Positions 51,727 to 62,669 are shown, counted from the stretch's first letter. The stretch is 64,000 nucleotides of DNA from Dryomyza anilis (GCA_951804985.1 OX638135.1:64094599-64158598), one strand, 5' to 3'. Numbers and translations are program-made. The notes: generated by a model from the letters alone, not told the origin.

Positions 51727-52098
51727 TGTTACGAAAATTCAGTCTACGGAAAACTGTTCTACAAGTTCGTATCTCTGGATTGTGTACAAAATAAAAACAC
51801 TCTTATGTTTGGTTTAAATTATAACAATTAACTTTATTAATTCACTTTAATAAACAACTTTACTAATAACAAATTCTAACAACTGCTGCATGTCCACAAT
51901 TTTACTTGACATTTATCACACGAGCTGCACTCGACCACTTTACAATCACTACTGAAGTACAGTGCCTCAGATGCGCGGCCTTATATACTGCATGCATAAG
52001 TTCGACACGTTTCGACAAGCTTCGACTTGTTTCGAGAACCTTCTACTCGTTTCGTGAATGACGCATGCTATTGGCATCTCATTCGCACTCATGAGTTT
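51727..52098 (-). repeat. G1b copy 1, 5' LTR, truncated
   Basis: It matches 58840-59212 and stops at 'ctcatgagttt'. Beyond this point repeat D begins, so U3 and the LTR start are lost. Confidence 0.85.
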
Positions 52099-52795
52099 CA
52101 ATAACAAATAAAAGTATTAACTACTTTTATTTGTTACTTTTGATTTATTCATATTGTTTTTTGTTTCTGCGTCTCGTTCGTCGGCGGCGTCGTTCAATTT
52201 CTTCTAACATTATTTTCTTCTACGTTGCTATTTAAAAACAGGATATTGCATTATTTAGTGTATGGTATGTTATTAGAGCATTAAATGACTCAATTTATTT
52301 TGGCTGTCAAGAATTTGAACATACATCTTATGATGCTCATTTTATTGCATATTGAATCATTAAAAAGTGAATATCAAATTTTATGTTTGACTGAATTACT
52401 TGGCCCACCTGTAGAAGTTGACTTCGGTAAACATTCGTTAGGTTTAAAGAATTTTACAAAGCATATCAAAAAGTATAAATACTTATTTAATATTTATTTT
52501 ATGTTATATATTGTATTAAATTATTTTTATTTTCATATGTTTCTATTCGACAAATATTTTATTTAATTTAACAAAATAATTAATTGATTCAATTTCTATC
52601 GAATGAAATTTTTAATTCATGTTACTAATTAATTAATTAATTATTTAATGATTTAAAAATTCCCAATAAAAAATATAATATATATAACAACTTTAATATC
52701 AATATGACAAAAAAATTAATTAAAGTTTCTCCAATTAATATTCTCATTATTACGAATATGAAATTACAATTTTTATGTCAATTTCCCTCTTCTCG
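52099..52795 (+). repeat. Repeat D, copy 1 (unclassified)
   Basis: It matches 61130-61664, including a 93-codon frame at 52285-52566. It extends further right than the other copy before rejoining the E LTR at 'gatttccgaaatcgcg'. The element type is unknown. It is AT-rich, with 'aattaatt' runs near its right end. Confidence 0.6.
52285..52566 (+). other. 93-codon open frame in repeat D (probably non-coding)
   Basis: The frame is kept in the second copy (61308-61589) with five nucleotide differences. All five change the amino acid (F/Y, I/K, L/I, H/Q, V/E). The absence of silent changes argues against selection for protein. No domain was recognised. Confidence 0.3.
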
Positions 52796-53383
52796 ATTTC
52801 CGAAATCGCGTTTACGCATTTAAATTATTATGCCATATATCTGATTTTTATTTTATTTTAAATGTTTTCTTATTTTCAGTTTTCTTCGCGACTTTGTCTT
52901 TTTCGTTTCGCTTAAAGGTACGACCGTTTCGGTTAAAGGTACACAAGAGTTTGAACAGACCGAACACTCACTTCTTCATTTAAAGCGCGTACGATTTCCA
53001 TTCAGCTCGCTTGCCAATGCGCTCCTTCCATTGGACCTTGCCCCCACAGTCCGCTAATCTTTTAAATATATACCCATATTCGATTGAAAATTATACATAT
53101 TTTCCCGCTTAAATTTAAAGTGAAGCGAATGTCCCCTAATGGTCATATCGGTCTCGCTATTAGGCGCTCATATTGTTCAGAGCGCATTCTTATGTTTGAC
53201 ATTTTCTAAACATTTTCTGTCTTCATTCATTTTTTTGTTTCCTGTACCCCCCTGTGTCTTTTTACGCACGGTCCAGATGGTAGCATTGTTTACCTTTTGT
53301 TCTCTCTGAGGTTAGTGACGTTTACAAACGTCACATTTTATTATCCGGTCTGTCACATTGTCATGGATGCACGTAAATTAATT

Positions 53384-54734
53384 TTTGCGTATCCAATTCC
53401 AGGTGAGAAATTTATACTTGATACGGATGCAAGTGGATACGGAATAGGCGGAGTTCTCTCTCAAGTGATCAATGGGCAAGAAAAAGTGATCGCATACTAC
53501 AGTAAAACATTTTCGAAGCCCGAGCGAAATTACTGTGTCACCAGGAGGGAGCTTCTTGCTGTAATTGAAAGTGTGAAAATTTTCTATAAGTATCTGTAAG
53601 GACAACAGTTTCACTTGAGAACCGGTCACGCAGCACTACGATGGTTACTTCAGTTCAAAGATCCGGAAGGCCAAATTGCGCTTTGTATAGAACGATTACA
53701 GAGCTACGATTTCTCAATCGAACATCGTAAAGGAGGAAATCATGGAAATGCAGATGCTCTGTCACGGCGTCCTTGTAAAATTGCCTATGAGCGGAAGGAA
53801 AAGAAAACTTAATTGATATTCGTTTGCTGAATGTTTTACCCGATGAAAAATGGACTCCGGACCAAATTCAAATTGATCAAAAGAGTGATCCCGATCTCAG
53901 AAAAATCATGATGTTCAAGGAACAGCAAAGAAAACCATCATGGGAAGATATAGCTGCCGACAGTCCAATAAATAAAGCTTACTGGGCACAGTGGCAGAGC
54001 TTAAAACTGCAAAATGGTTGTTTATATCGCGCCTGGGAAAGCGAGATGGCAGATCCGCTCGAAATTTGATTGTTGTTCCCAAGTCAGTCGCCGATTGGAT
54101 TCGCAGTTGCCCGCAATGTGTACCAGCAAAAGGACCAACAGTGAGAAGTCGTGGTAGGATGCATCAGTACAACGTGGGAGCACCATTCGAACGTATCGCC
54201 ATGGATGTCGCCGGACCATTTCCAATCAGTGATGCGGGTAATAAGTATGTGCTTGTCGTCATTGACTACTTCAGCAAGTGGCCTGAAGTGTATCCCATGC
54301 CGAATCAAGAAGCCACAACTGTTGCGGATGCATTAGTTAACAACTGGGTAAGCCGCTTTGGAGTACCATTGGAATTGCATTCAGATCAAGGAAGAAATTT
54401 TGAGTCTGCAGTATTTAAGGAAGTATGCAAAGTCCTCAAGATACACAAAACACGAACAACGCCTTTGCACCCGCAATCTGACGGCATGGTGGAACGATTC
54501 AATCGTACTTTGGAAGAGTATCTCAGAAAAGTGGTTGATAAAAATCGAAAAGATTGGGATACACACATACCACTATTCCTCATGGCTTATCGAACGGCGG
54601 TTCATGATACTACAGCAGCTTCACCATCTAAAATAGTTTTTGGAACAGACTTAAGATTACCTGCGGATTTAAAGTTTGGTGCGAGTCCTTCAGCTGGAAT
54701 TCCTGTACACAATAATGTTTTCAGAAAAAAGTGA
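53384..54734 (+). pseudogene. G1a RNase H end and integrase, duplicate
   Basis: RNase H is open from about 53384 to a TAA at 53597, where copy 1 has TAC. It continues at 53615-53812 and again reads RTGHAAL instead of RTDHAAL. The integrase core at 53991-54734 keeps the DDE positions seen in copy 1. About 130 bp of the zinc-binding region are deleted at about 54085 between two 'aagtca' repeats, fusing the frame in phase. A frameshift near 54730 and the GPY/F tail at about 54900-55000 follow. Confidence 0.87.
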
Positions 54735-55076
54735 AGAAATGAACGAAGTGCATCAGTTTGTAAGACAGCGTACACACTTTGCGAGTGATAAGATGAAGGC
54801 CAGATACGACTTGCGCACAAATGCAGAGGGATTTACGAGGACAACTTGTTTTGCTCTATAACCCACAAAGAAAGAAAGGCTTATCCCCTAAGCTACAAAC
54901 ACACTGGGAAGGACCATACAAGATAATTAAAAGAATTAACGATGTCGTGTATCGGATTCAGAATACTGCAGGCGTTAGACGAAAAATGAAAGTGGTACAT
55001 TTAGAAAGGTAGGCGCCGTATAGAGAGAGAGAGGATTAACATCTGTTCGGGACGAACAGATTTAGGTGGAGGGCAG

Positions 55077-55630
55077 TGTTACGAAAAGAGGTAATTTGCT
55101 CCACTGTGCAAGCAATCAACAATAATAAATGAGACGCAAGACAATTCAGCGCACTAAGCAATGTGTTAGAAAGAGACGGAAGATCATTCAGCGCACTATG
55201 CAATGTGCGAGAAAGAGATGGAAGATCGGCACATTAAAACACATGAGTGCGAAGGAGATGCCAATAGCATGCGTCATTCACGAAACGAGTAGAAGGTTCT
55301 CGAAGCAAGTCGAAGCAAGTCGAAGCTTGTCGAAACCTGTCGAACTGATGCCTGCAGTATATAAGGCCGCGCATCTGAGGCACTGTACTTCAGTTGTGAT
55401 TTAATAGTGAACTAGTGCGTCTCGTGAGTGAACAGTGTAAAGATAAATTGTAGTAATTTAGCAGTTGATATAAGTCATTATTTTTAAGTTGTTATTTAAA
55501 TTAATAAAGTTAATTAATACTAGTTGAAATAATACTAGTTAAAAGCAAATATAAGTGCGTTTTTATTTTGTACACAATCCAGCGATACGAACTCGTAGAA
55601 CAGTTTTCCGTAGACTGAATTTTCGTAACA
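55077..55630 (+). repeat. G1a 3' LTR, complete
   Basis: It begins TGTTACGAAAAGAGG after the purine tract 'aggtggaggg' and ends TTTTCGTAACA. It carries one extra 'aagtcg' unit near 55315. Confidence 0.9.
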
Positions 55631-56061
55631 ATATATATATTTTTTAGCGTTGTAATTAATCTAATTGAGGTGGCAGTTTTACAATTTTACCTTGAGTATA
55701 GAAATTACAACATAATTGTGGACGACGCATTAAGGACAATAATATGATATTCAACTTAATTTTTTTATGTTTTTATCATAAAACAATTGTACCCACAATT
55801 AGCTGTAACCAAAAGAAAGATTATCATGGTATATATATAAAAATATAGTATTAATGCAAAATATAGTATTAATATAAAATATGTACGAAAATGTATAAAT
55901 ATGTATATGTATAAATATGAATGAAAAGGTAGATTTGATTTTTTTATAAATATTTAGGATTAAGGCGTGATTTATATTGTTCTTATGTTGTTTATTTTTT
56001 TTTTCTTTAACTTAGCGCTGAATAGAAAAATATGTTATATATATATATATATGTTATATAT
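55631..56061 (-). repeat. Element E LTR segment, duplicated
   Basis: It is the counterpart of 46294-46716 with a few small differences. Confidence 0.85.
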
Positions 56062-56457
56062 TGTTACGAAAATTCAGTCTACGGAAAACTGTTCTACAAG
56101 TTCGTATCTCTGGATTGTGTACAAAATAAAAACACTCTTATGTTTGGTTTAAATTATAACAATTAACTTTATTAATTCACTTTAATAAACAACTTTACTA
56201 ATAAAAAATTCTAACAACTGCTGCATGTCCACAATTTAACTTGACATTTATCACACGAGCTGCACTCGACCACTTTACAATCACTACTGAAGTACAGTGC
56301 TCAGATGCGCGGCCTTATATACTGCATGCATCAGTTCAACACGTTTCGACAAGCTTCGACTTGTTTCGAGAACCTTCTACTCGTTTCGTGAATGACGCAT
56401 GCTATTGGCATCTCATTCGCACATTGCCCAGTACGCTGAATGATCTTCCGTCTCTTT

Positions 56458-58809
56458 CTAATACGGCACCAACCTTTCTAAATGTACTACTTTCATTTTT
56501 CGTCTGACGCCTGTAGTATTCTGAATCCGATACACAATGTCATTTATCCTTTTAATTACCCTGTACGGTCCTTCCCGGTGTGTTTGTAATTTTGGATTTG
56601 TCAATTTCACTCGTGGCGGGCTACAAAGCATGACCAGATCTCCTCCCTTATATCCCTCAGAGTTTGCTCTCAAGTCGTATCGGGACTTCATCTTATCACT
56701 TGCAATTTGTATACTCTGCCTTAAAGACTGAAGCAACTCGTCTTGGTCTTCACTTTTCTTCTTGCCCAAAACACTTTTTGAAATCGGATTTTTCACATCC
56801 ATGGCAGTACGTTCGCAATGTCCTCCTATGTTGTATTGATTCGTCTTACCGCAACTCCTGACGGCTGTTCTTTTTGCGGATACACATTGCTTACATCTGT
56901 GAATCCAGTAGGCGGCTGACTTCTGATATCCGACCCAATAGAAATGCTTCCTGACTTCTTCAATCGTTTTAGTAATGCTCAAGTGACATCCATTGGTTCC
57001 ACAATGGCATTTCAGTACTATGGCTTTTATTTTTGACTTGGGAACAACAATCAAATTTCGAGCAGGTCTGCCATTTTCACTTTCCCACACACGGTACAAA
57101 CAACCATTTTGTAGCTTCAGGCTTGGCCACTGCGCCCAGTAAGCCCTGCTGATTGGACTGTTGGATGCTAATTCTTTCCATAATGGTTTTCTTTGTTGTT
57201 CCTTGAACGTCCTAATTTTTGCAATGTCGGGGTCTTTCTTTTGATCATTTCGTATTTGCTCTAGAGTCCATTGATCATCTGCCATGACATTTAACGAACG
57301 AATGTGAATTATGTTCGTCTTTTCTTCTTCCCTCGAGCATTCTCTGGATTCCATTTTACACATTCGTGCCGACACAGTGCCCGAATTGCCATGATGTTCC
57401 CTGGCGTTGTTTTGGCCATCCTCAGGTCTCTTTTCTGGTCGGTATCCTTTAGGTGGTTGCAGATTTACACATTTACGTCTTTCACGACAGTCGCGTGCCA
57501 TATGCCCATATTTTCCACAGTTGTAGCATTTACCTTTCAATTGGGTGTTTCTGTTGGCAGCATAATGTCCGGATTGAACGCTGGCTTTGGACGCTCTACT
57601 TACTCCTTGACATAAATTTTCTCTCTCCTCATCTAGAACACGTTTCTCCATCGCTGGTCGGCACAATGTAGACGCTATCTCCTGCGTAAGCGCTATGGTG
57701 ACCGTTTCCAGAAATGTCACCTTCGGCATGGTCATTGTGGCACGTCTTGTCTCCTGATCGCGTATGCCATCAACAAAGGCTTCGATCTTGCACTTTTCTA
57801 TGAAATCACTCGTTGAATCTGCATATAACAAATGCGCAAGCCTCTCGACGTCCGCTGCATACGCCTGCAATGTTTCACCATTTCTTTGCATTCGGCACTT
57901 TAGTTCCATTCTGTAGATTTGCTTCATGTGATCACTGCCGTATTTTCTCTGCAGTGCAGCCATAATCGCTAAATAACTGTTTCGATCACTTTCTGGAACA
58001 GTCTGCAATACTTCGGCTGCGCCTCCTTTAAGCGCCACGATAAGTGCGGCTACGCTGTCCTCATTATTCCATCGATTACTTACAGCCGTGGTCTCAAAAT
58101 GCAGCTTGAAAATGTTGAACGCTGTGGTTCCATCGTAAATCGGCGATTTTAGCCTCGTACCAGTAACAACATGCTGTGTAGGTCCACTTATCTGTAGTAA
58201 ACTGACATCTTCTTGTATTTTCTGTAGCTTTTTGTCGAAACCGTTTTCCAACTTTTCAAATTTGTCATCAATGTCCACTACAATGTCATTTACATGTGCC
58301 TCAAGATCGTTTACTTTCCCATGGAGTGTATTAGAAACTTCCAGAAGCTGCTTAGAATGTTCCAGCATCTGTTGCTCAATTTTTACTTGATGTTGGTTGG
58401 AATTTTCTAGCAATTTCTCCTCAAGTCGATTTGAATTTTCTTGGAGCTGTTTTGAATTTTCTAGAAGTTTCTGTTCCATTCTGGTCGAATTTTCTTGGAA
58501 CTGTTTTGAATTTTCTAGAAGTTTCTGTTCCATTTTTCTGGAATTTTCTTGAAGCTGTTGTTGTATTGCTCCGATCAACTGGCTCATATCAAAACTTTGG
58601 GACTGTGCTTTTTGCTCCGTGTCCACATTTTTCGATGACGCTGTTACAGCTTCTACTTCAAACTCGTGCTCTGCGAGGTCAATGCCTTGGTTCTCTAATT
58701 CTTCCATTAGACGCTTTTGTAGCTCTACTTTCGTACCAGCAGTTGCAAGATTACGAATCGACAGCTCCTTCTTTAGCTGGTCGACTTTAAGTTGATCGAA
58801 TTTAACCAT
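56458..58809 (-). CDS. G1b Gag-integrase-tail fusion protein (783 aa)
   Basis: One uninterrupted frame starts with Met at 58809. Residues about 5-40 resemble a SAP motif ('VDQLKKELSIRNLATAGTKV'). Residues about 85-210 form a Gln/Glu/Asn-rich coiled coil with 18-residue repeats ('QENSTRMEQKLLENSKQ'). A Ty3-type capsid follows (about 220-400). Then come the CX2CX4HX4C knuckle ('CYNCGKYGHMARDC', about 425) and an integrase HHCC zinc-binding domain ('CHLSITKTIEEVRKHFYWVG', 'HRCKQC'). The GPY/F tail is 'HREGPYRVIKRIND'. Protease, RT, RNase H and the integrase core are missing, and the joints are in frame. The frame could supply Gag but not cDNA synthesis, so it would need enzymes in trans. The stop (56458) was created by the local deletion. 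Confidence 0.85.
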   Translation of the reverse strand: MVKFDQLKVDQLKKELSIRNLATAGTKVELQKRLMEELENQGIDLAEHEFEVEAVTASSKNVDTEQKAQSQSFDMSQLIGAIQQQLQENSRKMEQKLLENSKQFQENSTRMEQKLLENSKQLQENSNRLEEKLLENSNQHQVKIEQQMLEHSKQLLEVSNTLHGKVNDLEAHVNDIVVDIDDKFEKLENGFDKKLQKIQEDVSLLQISGPTQHVVTGTRLKSPIYDGTTAFNIFKLHFETTAVSNRWNNEDSVAALIVALKGGAAEVLQTVPESDRNSYLAIMAALQRKYGSDHMKQIYRMELKCRMQRNGETLQAYAADVERLAHLLYADSTSDFIEKCKIEAFVDGIRDQETRRATMTMPKVTFLETVTIALTQEIASTLCRPAMEKRVLDEERENLCQGVSRASKASVQSGHYAANRNTQLKGKCYNCGKYGHMARDCRERRKCVNLQPPKGYRPEKRPEDGQNNAREHHGNSGTVSARMCKMESRECSREEEKTNIIHIRSLNVMADDQWTLEQIRNDQKKDPDIAKIRTFKEQQRKPLWKELASNSPISRAYWAQWPSLKLQNGCLYRVWESENGRPARNLIVVPKSKIKAIVLKCHCGTNGCHLSITKTIEEVRKHFYWVGYQKSAAYWIHRCKQCVSAKRTAVRSCGKTNQYNIGGHCERTAMDVKNPISKSVLGKKKSEDQDELLQSLRQSIQIASDKMKSRYDLRANSEGYKGGDLVMLCSPPRVKLTNPKLQTHREGPYRVIKRINDIVYRIQNTTGVRRKMKVVHLERLVPY

Positions 58810-58839
58810 TTTGTATCACAATCCCACTTCTGACACCAA

Positions 58840-59367
58840 TGTTACGAAAATTCAGTCTACGGAAAACTGTTCTACAAGTTCGTATCTCTGGATTGTGTAC
58901 AAAATAAAAACACTCTTATGTTTGGTTTAAATTATAACAATTAACTTTATTAATTCACTTTAATAAACAACTTTACTAATAACAAATTCTAACAACTGCT
59001 GCATGTCCACAATTTTACTTGACATTTATCACACGAGCTGCACTCGACCACTTTACAATCACTACTGAAGTACAGTGCCTCAGATGCGCGGCCTTATATA
59101 CTGCATGCATAAGTTCGACACGTTTCGACAAGCTTCGACTTGTTTCGAGAACCTTCTACTCGTTTCGTGAATGACGCATGCTATTGGCATCTCATTCGCA
59201 CTCATGAGTTTTAATGCGCTGATCTTCCCTCTCTTTCTCGCACATTGCCCAGTACGCTGAATGATCTTCCGTCTCTTTCTAACACATTGCTTATTGAGCT
59301 GAATTGTCTTGCGTCTCATTTATTATTGTTGAATGCTTGCACAGTGGGACAAATTACCTCTTTTCGT

Positions 59368-59371
<4 letters not shown>
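58840..59371 (-). repeat. G1b copy 2, 5' LTR
   Basis: 532 bp with both inverted ends. The adjoining primer-binding site (about 58821-58838, minus strand) is the same tRNA-Leu type as in G1a. Confidence 0.9.
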
Positions 59372-59462
<91 letters not shown>

Positions 59463-59486
59463 TATATATATATATATATATATATA

Positions 59487-59524
<38 letters not shown>
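59372..59524. repeat. (AT)n microsatellite at the G1b target site
   Basis: About 150 bp of AT dinucleotides with single C and G interruptions. It probably grew from the TA-rich insertion target. Confidence 0.95.
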
Positions 59525-59526
<2 letters not shown>

Positions 59527-60067
59527 GAAAGTCATAGTGCCATATTATTTCCTAATTCCCCGCGCACATCGTAGCGCAATTTGCAACTAGTTACCCCCTA
59601 TCGCCTAGGTGAGTTCACTGAGGTGAAAAATATTAAAGATTTCGTGGACCTGTATTATATTACTCCTTTTTTTATTTTATAGCACGTCTATGCACCTCCT
59701 GTTTCCTCCTCTTTTTTTTGTATTATATTTTTCTATGCTTCTTTTTTATTTTTACGCTTGATTCTTTTCTAAATAACATATAATATCTATATTTTGTTTA
59801 AAATTGAATGTTTTAGTTTCTTTACCTTTTTTTTCTTTACCTTTTTTTTCTTTTTTTTGAAATTTCTTAGTATATAATTTTAATTGTTCTCGGCATAATT
59901 TGTCTGCTAACTTTCTTTCCACTAGCCACCTCAAAACATATTCCTATAAACCCAATTTTTTTTCTTTTTAATACTAAATTTCCCCCTATTTATCAGCTTC
60001 CGACGTGGTGCCTGTCCGTGCTATTTTTATCCGATCATAGATGGGATTAGATGGAATTTTTTTATGA
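59525..60067 (-). repeat. Element E LTR segment
   Basis: It matches the left LTR from about 30527 to 30965, with small insertions. Confidence 0.8.
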
Positions 60068-60075
60068 TGCAGCAC

Positions 60076-60695
60076 CAGTGTTCACACTTTTCGCCAATGC
60101 AAATTTCGGAGTAGAAATCAGTAAAAGGGAGTAGAATTGAAAATATTGCAAAATGTAGTAGATTTGATGTAAAAGGAGTAGAAAATTAAATACAGTAGTA
60201 AATTTGACGGAAAGGGAGTATAAAAAGGCATTAGTGTATTAGATTCAATTAAATTACTAGATATGTTAATTTTAATATTTTTATTCAATCCTGATTTTAT
60301 GGATTTTCTATAATGTTGATGTATACAGTGTGGTCTATTCTAGAGTTGGGGTGTATCTGGAACACCAATGAAATACATGGGGTTTCAAAATTTTATATAT
60401 TAAAGTTGATTCAAACGTATATTTAATTATAACTTATACATTTTAAAGACCATGTTATATTTATTTTAAAAATAATTGACAATTTATTTGGTCCACAAGA
60501 AATTGTTCAAGAAAAAAATGTAAGCAAGAAAAAAATGTAAGCGATTTCTGCAAAAGGGAGTAGATTTCAGTAAAAGGGAGTAGAAAATTATGAGAAAGAA
60601 GTAGAAAATGCTACTACCGGAGTAGAGGAGTAGAATTTACAAATCCAAATGAAATGGAGAAGATCTACTCCGATCGGAGTAGAATGAGAACACTG
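60076..60695. mobile_element. hAT-type MITE, complete (620 bp)
   Basis: It begins CAGTGTTCACA and ends TGAGAACACTG. It is flanked by the 8-bp duplication tgcagcac (60068-60075 and 60696-60703). The left E LTR shows the uninterrupted site near 30960. Repeated 'gggagtaga' blocks fill it. No coding capacity. 8-bp duplications and CAGTG ends are diagnostic of hAT. Confidence 0.92.
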
Positions 60696-60703
60696 TGCAG
60701 CAC

Positions 60704-60960
60704 TGTACCTAGGGTTCTGAGACTATCTTCGTTAGCAGGTTCTGGTATCAAATAATTAACTACGTAGTCTCCACAGTGTTCTCGTTTATTCAGTTGTCCA
60801 CGGTCGATTTTTGTATGTTGCTGTGTTTGGTTTTACAACAGCTTACTTCGTTCAGGCCGTTGACTGAGCGTCAACTCTTACTGATCAGCTCTGGACGGTT
60901 TCCTGTTGGATCTAATTTTTTTCTAATTTTCTGTCAATTTTTGTCTAATCTTTTTATTAC
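60704..60960 (-). repeat. Element E LTR segment
   Basis: It matches the left LTR from about 30968 to 31190. Confidence 0.8.
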
Positions 60961-61664
60961 ACGGACAAAAATATTGTACGTATATATAACAATTGATATT
61001 AATAGCAAACAAAATCGTACTCCAATTAAAAATATGAATGTATTTACTAATTAATTAATTGTATTTACACATTTTATAATTAAAATATTAATAGGAATAA
61101 ATTTAATATAATTTCAATACAACTAAATCTTTAATAGTATTAACTACTTTTATTTGTTACTTTTGATTTATTCATTTTGTTTTTTGTTTCTGCGTCTCGT
61201 TCGTCGGCGGCGTCGTTCAGTTATTTCTAACATTATTTTCTTCTACGTTGCTATTTAAAAACAGGATATTGCATTATTTAGTGTATGTTATGTTATTAAA
61301 GCATTAAATGACTCAATATATTTTGGCTGTCAAGAATTTGAACAAACATCTTATGATGCTCATTTTATTGCATATTGAATCATTAAAAAGTGAATATCAA
61401 ATTTTATGTTTGACTGAATTAATTGGCCCACCTGTAGAAGTTGACTTCGGTAAACAATCGTTAGGTTTAAAGAATTTTACAAAGCATATCAAAAAGTATA
61501 AATACTTATTTAATATTTATTTTATGTTATATATTGAATTAAATTATTTTTATTTTCATATGTTTCTATTCGACAAATATTTTATTTAATTTAACAAAAT
61601 AATTAATTGATTCAATTTCTATCGAATGAAATTTGTAATTCATACTAATTAATTAATTAATTAA
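60961..61664 (+). repeat. Repeat D, copy 2 (unclassified insertion in E LTR)
   Basis: It replaces about 110 bp of E LTR (compare 31191-31300). The left edge 'acacggacaaaaat' faintly resembles the repeat B terminus. The 93-codon frame at 61308-61589 lies within; see copy 1 for why it is doubted. No target duplication was found. Confidence 0.55.
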
Positions 61665-62596
61665 TAGTCTTTTTCACTTTCCGTGTTGCTTCCCTAAACT
61701 GAACAAGATTCACTTATTTGCACATATTTTTTTCTTTGATTTATTTCTTTATTTTTTTTTTGCAATGAAAATTACCTTGTTTTCCACCTTTTTTATTTTA
61801 TTATAATGATGGATATTTTATAATTCCGATTTCCGAAATCGCGTTTACGCATTTAAATTATTATGCCATATATCTGATTTTTATTTTATTTTAAATGTTT
61901 TCTTATTTTCAGTTTTCTTCGCGACTTTGTCTTTTTCGTTTCGCTTAAAGGTACGACCGTTTCGGTTAAAGGTACACAAGAGTTTGAACAGACCGAACAC
62001 TCACTTCTTCATTTAAAGCGCGTACGATTTCCATTCAGCTCGCTTGCCAATGCGCTCCTTCCATTGGATCTTGCCCCCACAGTCCGCTAATCTTTTAAAT
62101 ATATACCCATATTCGATTGAAAATTATACATATTTATTTTCCCGCTTAAATTTAAAATGACGCGAATAGGGCATCGATGGATCTAGGCCACTTCCGATGT
62201 CCCCTAATGGTCATATCGGTCTCGCTATTAGGCGCTCATATTGTTCAGAGCGCATTCTTATGTTTGACATTTTCTAAACATTTTCTGTCTTCATTCATTT
62301 TTTTGTTTCCTGTACCCCCCTGTGTCTTTTTACGCACGGTCCAGATGGTAGCATTGTTTACGTTTTGTTCTCTCTGAGGTTAGTGACGTTTACAAACGTC
62401 ACATTTTATTATCCGGTCTGTCACATTGTCATGGATGCACGTAAATTAATTTGTTCCTGACAATAAATATTTAATTGAAGTGTGTTCGCGGATTTTGAAA
62501 AAAAGAAAAACGTTTGTTCGACGGATTCGACGCCACGCATCGGACGATACTAGCCTGGGAACAACGACGGTTGGCGTGGCAGTACGTCGAAATTGC

Positions 62597-62630
62597 CATG
62601 GGTGCTCTGACCATGACCAGAGCACCCATG
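62597..62630. promoter_or_regulatory. Perfect 13-bp hairpin in E LTR
   Basis: Arms 62597-62609 (catgggtgctctg) and 62618-62630 are exact complements around an 8-nt loop. In the left LTR (about 32983-33012) the left arm has decayed. Function unknown. Confidence 0.6.
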
Positions 62631-62669
62631 ACGTATATGGGTTGGCGGAGCGAATTGCACTACCCAATG

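Larger units (their letters stand above)
46717..52098 (-). mobile_element. G1b gypsy element, copy 1 (LINE-interrupted)
   Basis: The 3' LTR is at 46717-47247, the internal region at 47248-51726 and a truncated 5' LTR at 51727-52098. Its LTR ends (TGTTACGAAAA/TTTTCGTAACA), U3 start and primer-binding site match G1a, but the rest of the LTR differs. It lacks PR, RT, RNase H and the integrase core. A LINE (48443-50423) interrupts it. It is the duplicate of 56062-59371, not an independent insertion. Confidence 0.87.
44031..53383 (+). repeat. Tandem segmental duplication, unit 1
   Basis: It contains, in order: G1a RNase H to 3' LTR, a 423-bp E LTR segment, G1b on the minus strand, repeat D and the E LTR up to 'gcacgtaaattaattt'. 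Unit 2 (53384-62449) repeats this order in direct orientation. Unit 1 has an extra 2-kb LINE and a deletion after 52098. Confidence 0.8.
53384..55630 (+). mobile_element. G1a gypsy element, partial copy (duplicated 3' part)
   Basis: It contains the RNase H end, integrase and a complete 3' LTR. It lacks everything upstream because the duplication unit starts here. It preserves the polypurine tract and LTR start that copy 1 has lost. Confidence 0.88.
56062..59371 (-). mobile_element. G1b gypsy element, copy 2 (uninterrupted)
   Basis: The 5' LTR is complete (58840-59371). The 3' LTR (56062-56460) lost its end, together with the polypurine tract, in a deletion between similar 'ctctttcta' and 'ctctctata' sequences. 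Three LTR sites (taact/ttact, gctc/gcctc, atcag/ataag) distinguish 3' from 5' LTR identically in both G1b copies. This shows one insertion, later duplicated. LTR divergence of about 1% indicates youth. Confidence 0.88.
53384..62449 (+). repeat. Tandem segmental duplication, unit 2
   Basis: It starts abruptly inside G1a RNase H at the position equivalent to 44031, right after E LTR sequence equivalent to 62449. This is the duplication junction ('gtaaattaattt' joined to 'ttgcgtatcc'). Confidence 0.8.

Noticed and set aside
46717..59371. The two G1b copies as independent transpositions
   Set aside because: They occupy the same position relative to the E LTR segment, and LTR-specific differences are shared between them. 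They are one insertion, later duplicated.
61308..61589. Conserved 93-codon frame in repeat D as a possible small gene
   Set aside because: The two copies differ at five nucleotides and every change alters the amino acid. There is no sign of purifying selection and no domain.
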